From a virus, in IMG/VR virus record IMGVR_UViG_3300032268_000986, positions 110,259 through 174,258 of that record: DNA of 64,000 nucleotides. One strand, written 5' to 3'. The translations under genes were made by a program, and so were the position numbers. The notes beneath the pieces are model-generated. The model was not told the origin of the DNA. It did not search any database and saw only the letters and a program-made list of their open reading frames with translations. Positions 30,498 to 38,733 of the stretch are shown piece after piece. Each line of letters begins with the position of its first letter. Positions within the stretch are counted from its first letter, which is position 1.

Positions 30498-33160
30498 TCG
30501 AATGTAAACAATAAACTAAATGTGTTTTCAGTGTTGGTGGCCGCGGCTAAATCCCAGTCCAACACGCCCAATAGGTTGTCAACTTTTTTGTCCACCACTG
30601 TGGCCTCCATGGCGTCACTGTCAAACGGCAATTCAGTAAACCAAGTAGGCAGCCGCTGCTCGTCAGTGGGATAGCCAATTGATGTCCAGCCCAGGGGATT
30701 GTCTTTGAGTTTGCACACAATGGTTTTCATGCCATCGACGATTTGCATGCTGTAGTTGTCTGAGTTCATTCTGCGCATTTGATTCCAGTTCATTGCGGCT
30801 CTAACATGTCCTGGCATGTTGGCTTTGCCTTGTTGTTTTTCTTTCTTGCCATACATGGTCAAGTTGTTCACACGCTTGGGTGATCCTTTTTCCCAGGCTG
30901 GACGTTCTTTGAACAAGTATTTGAATTCACGAATCTTTGAAACAACATCATCACGTGGCACGCCGCACAACACATCATGTAACACGTCGCTGAGAAAATC
31001 CTGAATTACCTTGGGTGTGTCACTGCGTTTGAGATCCAAGCCCATGGCCTTGACCTTGCCAGGTTTGCCATCTCGATCCAAGCGCCGCCCTTCCTTGTCA
31101 ATGATCATCACAGCATAGCGTTTCTTGGTGATGAACAGGCCTTTTGACGCCACAATTTCACGGCCACCTTTGATCACACTGCCCATTTCTCTAGGACAGT
31201 GAAATGCCTGCTCCATGAATCCAGGAAAGCTCTTGTTGACTTCTTCGGCAATACCGTCATACAGGCTGATACAAGTTTCCTTGTTCCATTCCATACGGCC
31301 TTCTTCAACTTCTTTCTTGAGCACAGGCCATGCTGAGAAATAGCACGAGTCAGTGTCACCATAGATAATGGTTTCACCAGTGTGATCATATTTGCCAGTG
31401 ATACACTCGTTGACATGAGCATCCATGTGACGGGCAATTGCACGGCCTGTGAGTGTGGTACTCTGTCCGATACGTTTGTCAAAGAATCTACATCCTGCAT
31501 TGAGGATAGCGCCATACAACGAGTTCAAGTTGATCTTCTTGACCAACTGACGTTTGTCCCAGTACTCGTATTGAGTCTTGTCAACACCCTCTACTTCCTT
31601 GGATTTCTTCTGCATGTCTTTGCGTTCAGCGTACCAACGCTTGAGCAGGCCGGGAATGATACCTTCCTTCTCATAGGTAAAAATTGTACCGTTGGCACTG
31701 AGTATCCAAGGGCGGTTGCTGTTGAATATGACATCCCAGAGTTCGGCAGCTGAGTGTACGGTCTCTTCGCCATTTTCCCAGTCAACAGTGATTTCGGTAC
31801 CACGCTGTTGTTCCATCACAGCAGTGTATTCAAGACTGCCAAACAGGCCTTCCCAGGCACCGGCAAAACTTTCGCCTTTGGCCATGTTTTCTTTGATCAA
31901 TCGATCTGTCATGATAGGGCGCAGTTGCCCCACAATGGTTTCTGGACCCATGTTCAGCGCACGAATTGCACTGGGATACAAACTGTTGATGTCAATGCTG
32001 CCAATGTATTCATGAATACCTTTTTTGGGGTATGCCACATAGGCACCGGCAGCTTGAGTGTCCTCGTCGGTGAGTCGCTCACGTCGATTGGGCACCACAA
32101 ATCCTCGTTCATGTGCTTCGTTGATAATGGCCTGTTCGGTCACAGCCACGGCACCCATGGTGGTCTGGAGCAACACAGTGTTCTCATGCGCCAGGGTACT
32201 GGCCAAATCCAGAAACTTGAGTTTCTTGTCCAGCTTGTGTACCAGTAATGTATCTTGGCGGTTGTATTCAATAAACTTTTTAAAGTGTTGATTGTACAGT
32301 TGATCCAAGGTACCTTCAAACTGAGTCTTGCGTTCGTCCAGTTCGTATTCGCCAATGGCATCCAAGCTGTAGCTGTGACGTTCTTCATAGGTGTACTTGC
32401 GATACAGTTGCATATAGTCCATATGCACACGACCCACTAGGTCAAATGTGATCTGTTCAGCACCGTACCGTTCAAATGTTCTTGGTTTGGGCAGTTGTCC
32501 CCACAAACAAAACTTGCGAGTATCGTCTTTGCTGAGTATGCGTATGGTACGATTCACAGTGTAGGGTATGTCATAGCCTTCTGAGTTCCAGCCACTGATG
32601 ACATCAGCGTCATCAATCAGGTCCAGAAACGATTTGACCATGTCCTCTTCACGTTCAAACAATATGGTGTTGTCAAACTCACTCACCAGTTCCTGTGCAG
32701 TTTCCCAGCTCAAGCCACGTGGAGGAACTGCCAAGGTCACTAGTTGATCCAGCCAGTCCAGGTAAACAGAAATTGCTGTGATAGGATTGAATGGATCATC
32801 TGTGGGCGAGAACCCTCGCTCTTGGTCAAAGGCCACTTCAATGTCAAAGAATGCTGTTTGTAGTTTGGGCGCATCTTGTCCTTTGTAGTTGTCTTCAAAG
32901 CAACGAAACACAGGATTGATATCGCTCTCATACAATTTCTTGCCCGAGTGCATGCGAAGTTCTTTGCGGAACTCTTTGTTGTTGCGAGTTGAAAATCTGC
33001 TGACTGGTGTTCCATGTATTGACTGAAACTTGCCTCGCGGATCGTCATAATAGAACACATACTGTGCTGGATATTCGCGGTATACTCGTTCGCCATTGCA
33101 GCGTTCAACCACGTGAATACGATCGTGTTCACGATCAAAAAGTGCGTCTACGTAACTCAT
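30494..33160 (-). CDS. Family B DNA polymerase (T4 gp43-like)
   Basis: Replicative polymerase with 3'-5' exonuclease. Exo I is F-F-D-I-E (D106, E108), Exo II S-G-W-N-S-E-G-Y-D, Exo III E-Y-N-R-Q-D. The polymerase motifs are S-I-D-I-N-S-L-Y-P, K-K-I-N-L-N-S-L-Y-G and I-Y-G-D-T-D-S. The C-terminal F-S-L-L-F-T-F-E is a likely clamp-binding peptide. Length (888 aa) equals that of T4 gp43 (898) within a few residues. CGGAG precedes the ATG. A TATAAATA box and two small hairpins lie in the leader. Confidence 0.97.
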   Translation of the reverse strand: MSYVDALFDREHDRIHVVERCNGERVYREYPAQYVFYYDDPRGKFQSIHGTPVSRFSTRNNKEFRKELRMHSGKKLYESDINPVFRCFEDNYKGQDAPKLQTAFFDIEVAFDQERGFSPTDDPFNPITAISVYLDWLDQLVTLAVPPRGLSWETAQELVSEFDNTILFEREEDMVKSFLDLIDDADVISGWNSEGYDIPYTVNRTIRILSKDDTRKFCLWGQLPKPRTFERYGAEQITFDLVGRVHMDYMQLYRKYTYEERHSYSLDAIGEYELDERKTQFEGTLDQLYNQHFKKFIEYNRQDTLLVHKLDKKLKFLDLASTLAHENTVLLQTTMGAVAVTEQAIINEAHERGFVVPNRRERLTDEDTQAAGAYVAYPKKGIHEYIGSIDINSLYPSAIRALNMGPETIVGQLRPIMTDRLIKENMAKGESFAGAWEGLFGSLEYTAVMEQQRGTEITVDWENGEETVHSAAELWDVIFNSNRPWILSANGTIFTYEKEGIIPGLLKRWYAERKDMQKKSKEVEGVDKTQYEYWDKRQLVKKINLNSLYGAILNAGCRFFDKRIGQSTTLTGRAIARHMDAHVNECITGKYDHTGETIIYGDTDSCYFSAWPVLKKEVEEGRMEWNKETCISLYDGIAEEVNKSFPGFMEQAFHCPREMGSVIKGGREIVASKGLFITKKRYAVMIIDKEGRRLDRDGKPGKVKAMGLDLKRSDTPKVIQDFLSDVLHDVLCGVPRDDVVSKIREFKYLFKERPAWEKGSPKRVNNLTMYGKKEKQQGKANMPGHVRAAMNWNQMRRMNSDNYSMQIVDGMKTIVCKLKDNPLGWTSIGYPTDEQRLPTWFTELPFDSDAMEATVVDKKVDNLLGVLDWDLAAATNTENTFSLLFTFE

Positions 33161-33195
33161 TGTTCTCCGTTTATGGCCGGTAAGCCGTGATTCAT

Positions 33196-33230
33196 GTTCC
33201 TTACGGGAACGACTCGCTGTTGTAAACAGT
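33196..33230 (-). promoter_or_regulatory. Hairpin pair in the DNA polymerase leader
   Basis: On the minus strand CTGTT/AACAG and GTTCC/GGAAC form two 5-bp stems between the TATAAATA box and the polymerase start. T4 gp43 represses its own translation by binding a leader hairpin, so these stems are candidates for a similar operator; nothing here proves binding. Confidence 0.35.
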
Positions 33231-33237
33231 ATTTATA
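33230..33237 (-). promoter_or_regulatory. T4-like late/middle box TATAAATA upstream of DNA polymerase
   Basis: A perfect TATAAATA on the minus strand about 70 bases before the polymerase ATG. It overlaps the TAA stop of the 86-aa gene upstream. Confidence 0.5.
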
Positions 33238-33493
33238 GGGTCTTGCCCACGGTCTCAAGGATAGTTTCCAATAACTCATGATCTTGTTTGGCTTTGCCAA
33301 ACTCGGCCTTGTGTGCCAGTTTGATGGCTTTCTTCAACACCGCAGGTTTGATTTCCAGCTCTTCTGCAATGGCCTTGATGGTGTCGTTTAATCCACCCTG
33401 CAAGGTTTCAATTTCTTGGGTAACTTGCATGCCCTCATTGATGATTTGAGTGAGCTTGATCTTTTGATCGCCGTTGAAAGTTTTGGTTTCCAT
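33233..33493 (-). CDS. DsbA-like small DNA-associated phage protein (86 aa)
   Basis: Helical: L-N-D-T-I-K-A-I-A-E-E-L-E-I-K-P-A-V-L-K-K-A-I-K-L-A-H-K-A in the centre, then E-L-L-E-T-I-L-E-T-V-G-K. The layout resembles the T4 DsbA family of small double-strand DNA-binding proteins linked to late transcription. GGAGAG precedes the ATG. It is directly upstream of the polymerase. The assignment is by helix pattern and size, so moderate at best. Confidence 0.5.
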   Translation of the reverse strand: METKTFNGDQKIKLTQIINEGMQVTQEIETLQGGLNDTIKAIAEELEIKPAVLKKAIKLAHKAEFGKAKQDHELLETILETVGKTL

Positions 33494-33528
33494 GATCTCT
33501 CCGTTAAAAAATTAGTATAACACAATTG

Positions 33529-34308
33529 TCAACGTTTTGCAATTTGATGTTGCTCAAACTGACGACGCTGTTGCAATAACCATTCTGTTGTATTGGTCAC
33601 ACGGGTACGTTCTTGCCACTCTTGCCACATCACTTGTTGAAACGGCTCAGTACTGTGTGCAAGGTTAACAATGTTTTCTAGCCCCAGTCTGCCTGCACCG
33701 CCTAGTCCATAGTTGATGTGAATACTTTCTCGAATCCGTCCAGGTGGTACTGGCAAAGTTTTGTGGACTTTTGGGTATCGATTGTCATTGATGTAGCCCC
33801 AGTTTGATTTAAACGGCACTGTGAAATACTGATCTTCTGGTATGTCCAGATCAATCCGGTGTGAATCAAACATGGTAAAACAATGTTGATTGATTTCAGA
33901 ATTCAAACAGAATTGTGTTCCCATGGCCGGCTCGTCAAAGTCTATCATGTACAACTGCACATTGACCAAGAATTCTGAGCTGTCAAAGTGTTTGAAGAAA
34001 AAACTGTTGCTGAAATCTTTGTAGCCACGCACTGAAGCAATGGCCAACTCACAACCAGTCAATTGGTTTAGCTTGGGAATCAAACTGCCCCCAAAATTGA
34101 TAGCGTTGACCCAATTTTCAGATTCGCACACCAATCGATTGCCGTACCGGCTGCTCCACAAACTTTCAGTGCATCGCATTTCGCGACAGAGAACATCAAA
34201 GTATTCTGGAGACAAGAAATCTTGCAGCACCCAAAGGCTGGGAGAAACTTGCGTTTTGTTTTCCCAGTTGTACCGGGGTTCCACAATATCAGTAGCGGTA
34301 GAGATCAC
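33529..34308 (-). CDS. 2OG-Fe(II) oxygenase-like protein (about 259 aa)
   Basis: F-K-H-F-D (HxD), a distal H in K-V-H-K-T-L, and [10 protein letters not shown] supply the iron and 2-oxoglutarate ligands of a double-stranded beta-helix oxygenase. W-V-L-Q-D-F-L at the start is the usual opening. No ATG fits: candidate starts are TTG 34338, GTG 34308 or GTG 34284; 34308 is used because it keeps overlap with the SAH hydrolase end small. Its phage-encoded substrate is unknown; a similar protein lies at 4250. Confidence 0.6.
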   Translation of the reverse strand: MISTATDIVEPRYNWENKTQVSPSLWVLQDFLSPEYFDVLCREMRCTESLWSSRYGNRLVCESENWVNAINFGGSLIPKLNQLTGCELAIASVRGYKDFSNSFFFKHFDSSEFLVNVQLYMIDFDEPAMGTQFCLNSEINQHCFTMFDSHRIDLDIPEDQYFTVPFKSNWGYINDNRYPKVHKTLPVPPGRIRESIHINYGLGGAGRLGLENIVNLAHSTEPFQQVMWQEWQERTRVTNTTEWLLQQRRQFEQHQIAKR

Positions 34309-35590
34309 TCTTGAAAGGTCCGTTGCGGGCAATGCCAATGTAGCTGGCCTGACGATCAGTCAACATGGTCAATTGCACACCCAGTTGGTCCAGATGCAGT
34401 CTAGCAACTTCTTCGTCGATGTGCTTGGGCAACAGATGCACTTGGCCTGAAACATAGTCAGCGGTGCGATTGAACATTTCAATCTGAGCCAAGACCTGAT
34501 TGGTAAAACTATTGCTCATGACAAAACTAGGATGCCCGGTAGCACAGCCCAAATTTACCAAGCGACCTTCGGCCAAGAGTATGATCTTGCGGCCATTGGG
34601 CATGTGAATCAAATCCACTTGAGGTTTGATGTTTTCCCAGCGATATGGTTTGAGGCTGGCCACATCAATTTCAGTATCAAAGTGACCAATGTTGCACACA
34701 ATGGCATTGTTTTTCATGGCATGCATGTGTTCGAACTTGATCACATCCACGTTGCCTGTGGCAGTTACAAAGATGTCTGCTTTGTCGGCAGCATATTCCA
34801 TTGTGACCACACGATAGCCTTCCATGGCAGCTTGCAGGGCACAGATGGGATCAACTTCAGTGACCCAGACCTGGGCACTGAGAGCCTTCAAGGCCTGAGC
34901 TGAACCTTTGCCCACATCACCATAGCCGGCTACCACAGCCACCTTACCGGCAATCATGAAATCGGTTGCACGTTTGATGGCATCCACAAGGCTTTCACGA
35001 CAACCATAGAGATTGTCAAACTTGGTCTTGGTCACAGAATCGTTCACATTGATTGCTGGAATTTTCAGTGTGCCTGCTGCCACACGTTCTAGTAGTTTGT
35101 GAACACCAGTGGTGGTTTCCTCTGTCACTCCAAGAATACCAGGCAACAAATCAGGACGACGATCATGCACATAAGCAGTAAGGTCATGTCCGTCATCCAG
35201 CAGCATGTTGGGCTGCCAGTTGTTGGGACCTTGCAGTGTTTGCTCAATGCACCACCAGTATTCTTCTTCAGTCTCGCCTTTCCAGGCAAACACCGGAATG
35301 CCATTAACAGCCAGTGCTGCCGCGGCATGATCTTGTGTGGAAAAGATATTACATGAGCTCCAGCGTACTTCAGCACCCAGAGCAATCAAGGTTTCAATCA
35401 GTACAGCAGTTTGGATTGTCATGTGCAGGCTACCGGCAATGCGAGCACCTTTTAGTGGTTGTTCGCCGCGATAACGTTCACGTATTGCCATCAAGCCAGG
35501 CATTTCACCTTCGGCAATGACAATTTCTCTTTGGCCCCATTCGGCCAGGCCAATGTCGGCCACTCGGTAGTCTTGGGTTTGTGTGTTCAT
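34289..35590 (-). CDS. ahcY: S-adenosyl-L-homocysteine hydrolase
   Basis: Reversibly splits SAH to adenosine and homocysteine with bound NAD. Blocks: [33 protein letters not shown] with the catalytic Lys/Asp/Asn, [10 protein letters not shown] (NAD loop), and a C-terminal D-L-Y-R-Y tail providing the second NAD contact. The 433-aa length is normal. The ATG is 5 bases after TATAAT with no Shine-Dalgarno. It would clear SAH made by the several phage methyltransferases. Confidence 0.95.
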   Translation of the reverse strand: MNTQTQDYRVADIGLAEWGQREIVIAEGEMPGLMAIRERYRGEQPLKGARIAGSLHMTIQTAVLIETLIALGAEVRWSSCNIFSTQDHAAAALAVNGIPVFAWKGETEEEYWWCIEQTLQGPNNWQPNMLLDDGHDLTAYVHDRRPDLLPGILGVTEETTTGVHKLLERVAAGTLKIPAINVNDSVTKTKFDNLYGCRESLVDAIKRATDFMIAGKVAVVAGYGDVGKGSAQALKALSAQVWVTEVDPICALQAAMEGYRVVTMEYAADKADIFVTATGNVDVIKFEHMHAMKNNAIVCNIGHFDTEIDVASLKPYRWENIKPQVDLIHMPNGRKIILLAEGRLVNLGCATGHPSFVMSNSFTNQVLAQIEMFNRTADYVSGQVHLLPKHIDEEVARLHLDQLGVQLTMLTDRQASYIGIARNGPFKSDLYRY

Positions 35591-35595
35591 AGACT

Positions 35596-35601
35596 ATTAT
35601 A
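35596..35601 (-). promoter_or_regulatory. TATAAT box 5 bases before the SAH hydrolase start
   Basis: A perfect -10 hexamer on the minus strand with a weak TTGCAT -35 candidate 18 bases upstream. The distance of 5 bases to the ATG implies transcription starts at or next to the start codon. Confidence 0.5.
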
Positions 35602-35628
35602 TATGTTTCTACAAACACCATGCAAGGA

Positions 35629-36033
35629 TTATTTTTGGAAATATCCCCAGATCAAGAACCAAGCAATAACTGGGCCAAGATACAGCATCTGATATTGATG
35701 TCCGGTTCGGGCAAACAACTCGTCTCGTGTACATGCTCTACAGGTCCAGTTGTCAAACCACCAACCATCAGCTTCGCCAACCACATGATACCCATTGGTG
35801 GATTTTACCCGATGCAACCGATAGCGATGCAGAATCAACACGTTCCAGATAAAAGACCATATGTTGCTGCCGCACAGTAACCACAGCACGGTGATGCTGT
35901 AGTCATCGCAGTCACCGCGCAGCTGACCATCTTTCTCCTGCATCACAAACCAGTAGTCGGTGAAGAAGCTCCTGGGATCACTTTGATAGTGAAACTTTTG
36001 ATTCACTGTGTCAATTGCGTGTTCAAGTTGCAT
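35629..36033 (-). CDS. Transglutaminase-like cysteine peptidase with C-terminal membrane segment (134 aa)
   Basis: R-G-D-C-D-D-Y-S places a Cys at 42, G-Y-H-V-V-G at His83 and W-W-F-D-N-W at Asp94: the Cys-His-Asp order and spacing of bacterial transglutaminase-like cysteine peptidases (LapG/BTLCP type). A hydrophobic W-L-L segment follows the Cys and the last 20 residues are a likely membrane helix. LapG enzymes cleave surface adhesins, so a role at the cell envelope is possible. No clear Shine-Dalgarno; start at 36033. Confidence 0.6.
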   Translation of the reverse strand: MQLEHAIDTVNQKFHYQSDPRSFFTDYWFVMQEKDGQLRGDCDDYSITVLWLLCGSNIWSFIWNVLILHRYRLHRVKSTNGYHVVGEADGWWFDNWTCRACTRDELFARTGHQYQMLYLGPVIAWFLIWGYFQK

Positions 36034-36146
36034 GATGTTGTTTGATAGTGCTCACTTCCGGGATTCTGAGTAGCGAATTCAGCCGTCCCGCGCCAGCAGC
36101 CTGCGCACACTAGTGGTAACAAGTACCAGTCCTAAGGTGTGTTCTT
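36034..36146. other. 113-base gap with a GC-rich inverted repeat
   Basis: No ORF or tRNA recognised. On the minus strand GTGCGCAGGCTGCTGGCGCG could form a short GCGC stem. It is the largest gap of the 33-38 kb run. It may hold a terminator-like or small-RNA element, but no T tract is present. Confidence 0.35.
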
Positions 36147-37049
36147 TTAAACCATGCGGCGCTTGATGGCACCTACCAAGGTAATTTGTTCCAACAAGGC
36201 CTTGCGGAAGTTGCGTTGAGCTTCGGTCATCTTGGCAGGGAACTGCGCATTCACAAATGTCTTGACTCCGTTGAAGTCTTTTGCTGTTTTTGCTCGACGT
36301 ACCATGTCAACGACTTTTTTCATCGCTTGTGGGCTAAATGCAGGACGTTGTGATGTCTGCGCGGTAGGCGCAGTCCAAGTTTTGTTGGCAGTCTTTTCTC
36401 GGGCAGCACGTTTGCGAATGGCATTGGGAGTCATGCTGACTTTACCGGCGACCTTGCCACCAGTTCGTTGTTTGACCGGTGTTGTGGCAGCGGCAGTAGT
36501 AGTTGCGGCAGTTTTGAGATTGGGGTTGTTGGGGTTAGAGGTATGGCGAACTACTCCGCTGCCCACGCCCGAAACTCCTGTGGTAGTACCACCAGTGCTA
36601 GACGTAGTGGGTCTTGACGCCAACTGACTTGCCATGTTGCCAAATACACCTGCACCAGCACCTGGCTCCACAGTAGAAGTTGCAGCAGGCGCAGCAACTG
36701 AAGTAGCCCTGGTGGTAAATGCCGGGGTTGACATGTTTGGCATGTTACTGGTTGGAACATTGTATGTTGTTGACTTGTACCCAGTAGTGGCTGCCGGTGC
36801 GCGGTTCAAGGGACGAATACCTTTGTTGGGAGTCTTGGGCAAATACGGGGTGTTGGCAGATCCATCGGCCTTGGTCGTATCGGCCTTGGTCGTATCAGCC
36901 TTGGCTGTATCATTCCAGGTTGGTTCAACACGACCGTATGCATCTGCACCATCGGCAAAATCATCACTGGTGTACAATTTTTTGGTGCGAGGATTGATTG
37001 ACGCAGTCTGTGTGGTAATGGCTTCGTTGAATAATTCTGAAACAATCAT
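36147..37049 (-). CDS. Thr/Ala-rich probable virion protein with capsid-targeting-like start (300 aa)
   Basis: Begins MIVSELFNEA, which resembles the T4 capsid-targeting sequence (M-K-T-Y-Q-E-F-I-A-E followed by A). Residues 45-200 are low-complexity, Thr, Ala, Pro and Gly-rich, including three A-D-T-T-K-type repeats near residue 50. The C-terminal 90 residues are basic and helical (A-M-K-K-V-V-D-M-V-R-R-A). No enzymatic domain. It follows the 251-aa gene by one base and probably is a structural or internal head protein. Confidence 0.6.
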   Translation of the reverse strand: MIVSELFNEAITTQTASINPRTKKLYTSDDFADGADAYGRVEPTWNDTAKADTTKADTTKADGSANTPYLPKTPNKGIRPLNRAPAATTGYKSTTYNVPTSNMPNMSTPAFTTRATSVAAPAATSTVEPGAGAGVFGNMASQLASRPTTSSTGGTTTGVSGVGSGVVRHTSNPNNPNLKTAATTTAAATTPVKQRTGGKVAGKVSMTPNAIRKRAAREKTANKTWTAPTAQTSQRPAFSPQAMKKVVDMVRRAKTAKDFNGVKTFVNAQFPAKMTEAQRNFRKALLEQITLVGAIKRRMV

Positions 37050-37050
37050 G

Positions 37051-37806
37051 TTATTTTTCTTCCAGGTAATCTTGGTTTTGTTGTTCTGGCTGTTGACGGC
37101 GCTGGAACAACTTTACAGCCATGTCGGCATGTGATAATTTGGGAAATCGTGTGGGCAGTTGACGTTGGCCATGACGAATTTCAAATCCTTGATCCTCATT
37201 GCCCCAGCACTCAAGCACTGTGCCATCTTCCATGGCATAGGTTTTGACCGGCTGCTGTGCAGCCACGACTGAGGTGGCCACTTGATCTTCAACATCATGT
37301 GCAACTTCACTGTCCATGGCAGAACCTTCTTCAGAGTCCCAGCCTTCTTCTACATCCTCTTCGGCTTGTTTCTGTTTCACAGCCGACTTGGCTTTGTCAA
37401 TCAAATCACGGTCAACCCGAGCTTTCTTGGCCAGTTTATCTAGTTCAGGAGTTGAACGTTCACGACGGCCATCATCTCGATGGCTTATGGAATCTTCCAA
37501 ACTATCCAAGTATGCATTGAGATCTTTCTTGACCTTGCTCAGCATGTCTTCTTCAACTTCTTGCATGGCTTCTTCGAGGCTGGACTTCTTGGGCTCCACT
37601 GAGTCGCCTACCATGTAACCGGCCATGGGATGTTTTTGATAGGGCTTCTTGGTCAATGTGGTAGAAATGTTCTTGGGCTTGAACAATGCCGGCAACTGAG
37701 GCACATCTCGTTGCTGTTGATTGAGTCCGTGCTTGACCGACACCGGGGTAGTCTTACCCTCAATCAAGGCCAATCTCTCAATTATCTTGTAGATTGGATC
37801 ACTCAT
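37051..37806 (-). CDS. Charged coiled-coil phage protein (251 aa)
   Basis: Begins M-S-D-P-I-Y-K-I-I-E-R-L-A-L-I-E-G and continues through a Pro-rich stretch to long acidic and basic helices (L-N-A-Y-L-D-S-L-E-D-S-I-S-H-R-D-D-G-R-R-E-R, residues 95-130), a block found in other T4-like marine phages. A small beta domain (T-Y-A-M-E-D-G-T-V-L-E-C-W-G) ends it. The start at 37806 overlaps the Dps stop (ATGA). Likely virion-associated; function unknown. Confidence 0.6.
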   Translation of the reverse strand: MSDPIYKIIERLALIEGKTTPVSVKHGLNQQQRDVPQLPALFKPKNISTTLTKKPYQKHPMAGYMVGDSVEPKKSSLEEAMQEVEEDMLSKVKKDLNAYLDSLEDSISHRDDGRRERSTPELDKLAKKARVDRDLIDKAKSAVKQKQAEEDVEEGWDSEEGSAMDSEVAHDVEDQVATSVVAAQQPVKTYAMEDGTVLECWGNEDQGFEIRHGQRQLPTRFPKLSHADMAVKLFQRRQQPEQQNQDYLEEK

Positions 37807-38243
37807 GCTCTGGCGTCTTTCAAATAACTGCGCAGTTGCCAATGATATTTTCCGTGTTGACTCAGGCGCTGACTCACAAAGTCTGCAATGCCTTGTTGAT
37901 TTTCTTGTTCAGCGTCAGCAAAGCATTGATTTAAAATTTCAATCATCTGTTGATTGTTGGCCAGCAGTTCTTCCAGCATGAGCCTGGCACGAGGTATCTT
38001 GGTTTGTCCAGATATCTTTGTCAATTCGGCAAAACGTTCAAAACTTCCTGGAGCATATTCATCTAGGTATCTGATGTATTCTGCGGTGGGGTCTATGGCC
38101 GAATAGGCATCTTCATAGATATTTTGAAAAAACTCATGCAATTCACCAAAGTCAGGTCCTTCCACATTCCAATGGAACTGCTGAGCCTTTAGGTAATAGG
38201 CAAAATTACTTGCCAGGAGAGTTTTTAAAGTGTCCGCTAACAT
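37803..38243 (-). CDS. dps: Dps/ferritin-like DNA-protecting protein (146 aa)
   Basis: Ferroxidase-site ligands are conserved in register with bacterial Dps: H24-W in Q-F-H-W-N-V-E-G-P, H36, D51 and E55 in D-x-x-A-E; Dps Asp67 is replaced by Gln40. The four-helix pattern and 146-residue length fit. Dps assembles 12-mers that store iron and shield DNA from peroxide. AAGGAAC precedes the start at 38243. No basic N-terminal tail is visible. It sits among likely virion proteins, so it could act in the capsid or protect replicating DNA. Confidence 0.82.
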   Translation of the reverse strand: MLADTLKTLLASNFAYYLKAQQFHWNVEGPDFGELHEFFQNIYEDAYSAIDPTAEYIRYLDEYAPGSFERFAELTKISGQTKIPRARLMLEELLANNQQMIEILNQCFADAEQENQQGIADFVSQRLSQHGKYHWQLRSYLKDARA

Positions 38244-38406
38244 TCTTGTTCCTTTTGTATTCCCGAGGCGTATTAGGCGTAGGATCAGTTGTATATTTAC
38301 CATTTAGTAGAGAACCGCCTGATCTTGATACCATGCCCATGGGTTGTGCCACAGTGGCAATTGATCCTGAAGTAGTAGTCTCTGTCACAATGTCATGTAC
38401 TTTCAT
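38206..38406 (-). CDS. Small conserved phage protein with capsid-targeting-like start (66 aa)
   Basis: Starts MKVHDIVTETT, similar in charge and spacing to the T4 capsid-targeting peptide, with a V-T-E that could be a protease site. It continues G-S-I-A-T-V-A-Q-P-M-G, a block I have associated with small conserved proteins of T4-like marine phages, and ends basic (R-E-Y-K-R-N-K-N). GGAG precedes the ATG. Probably an internal head protein or peptide; unproven. Confidence 0.55.
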   Translation of the reverse strand: MKVHDIVTETTTSGSIATVAQPMGMVSRSGGSLLNGKYTTDPTPNTPREYKRNKNVSGHFKNSPGK

Positions 38407-38692
38407 GCCATATCTCCACAATGTTATCATTGACAATACGACCTGGGCCATGATCTACGCGAATATTTCGTATTTTTAATCGAGCACCAACATCGTCAAC
38501 AAACTCAAATCGAATGGGATATTGTCCTGGCACGGCCTCAATTTGAAGATTCTCTTCAAGATACATGCCCTGCCAGATCCAGGTGCGTTCGGCAAACAGT
38601 TCGTCATTGACATAACATCGATATGTTGGCTCAACTTCATACCACTTGCAGTAGACGTCACAGATTACTCGGACATAATTGCGCTTGTTCAT
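38393..38692 (-). CDS. Beta-sandwich-like phage protein (99 aa)
   Basis: Beta-rich: V-R-V-I-C-D-V-Y-C, Y-R-C-Y-V-N-D-E-L-F-A-E-R, Y-L-E-E-N-L-Q-I-E-A-V-P-G-Q-Y, I-R-F-E-F-V, L-K-I-R-N-I-R-V. This looks like a carbohydrate-binding-module-type sandwich with a conserved W-I-W-Q-G. The ATG follows a CTAAATA box by 5 bases, and no Shine-Dalgarno is seen. Its divergent neighbour (38734) has its own TATAAATA box, so one 41-base region launches both directions. Confidence 0.55.
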   Translation of the reverse strand: MNKRNYVRVICDVYCKWYEVEPTYRCYVNDELFAERTWIWQGMYLEENLQIEAVPGQYPIRFEFVDDVGARLKIRNIRVDHGPGRIVNDNIVEIWHEST

Positions 38693-38697
38693 AAGAA

Positions 38698-38704
38698 TAT
38701 TTAG
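38698..38704 (-). promoter_or_regulatory. Late-promoter-like CTAAATA box, 5 bases before a start
   Basis: CTAAATA on the minus strand, 5 bases from the ATG at 38692; no Shine-Dalgarno between. Confidence 0.5.
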
Positions 38705-38718
38705 CCAAAATCTACGTC

Positions 38719-38726
38719 TATAAATA
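38719..38726 (+). promoter_or_regulatory. T4 late promoter box TATAAATA, 7 bases before a start
   Basis: A perfect TATAAATA on the plus strand, 7 bases before the ATG at 38734. In T4 the transcript begins about 5-7 bases past this box, so the mRNA would be leaderless or nearly so. Confidence 0.65.
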
Positions 38727-38733
38727 TCTCTAT

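Noticed and set aside
36034-36146. Possible tRNA or small RNA in the gap
   Set aside because: No acceptor stem or T-arm GTTCRA pattern could be found; only a short GC-rich repeat.
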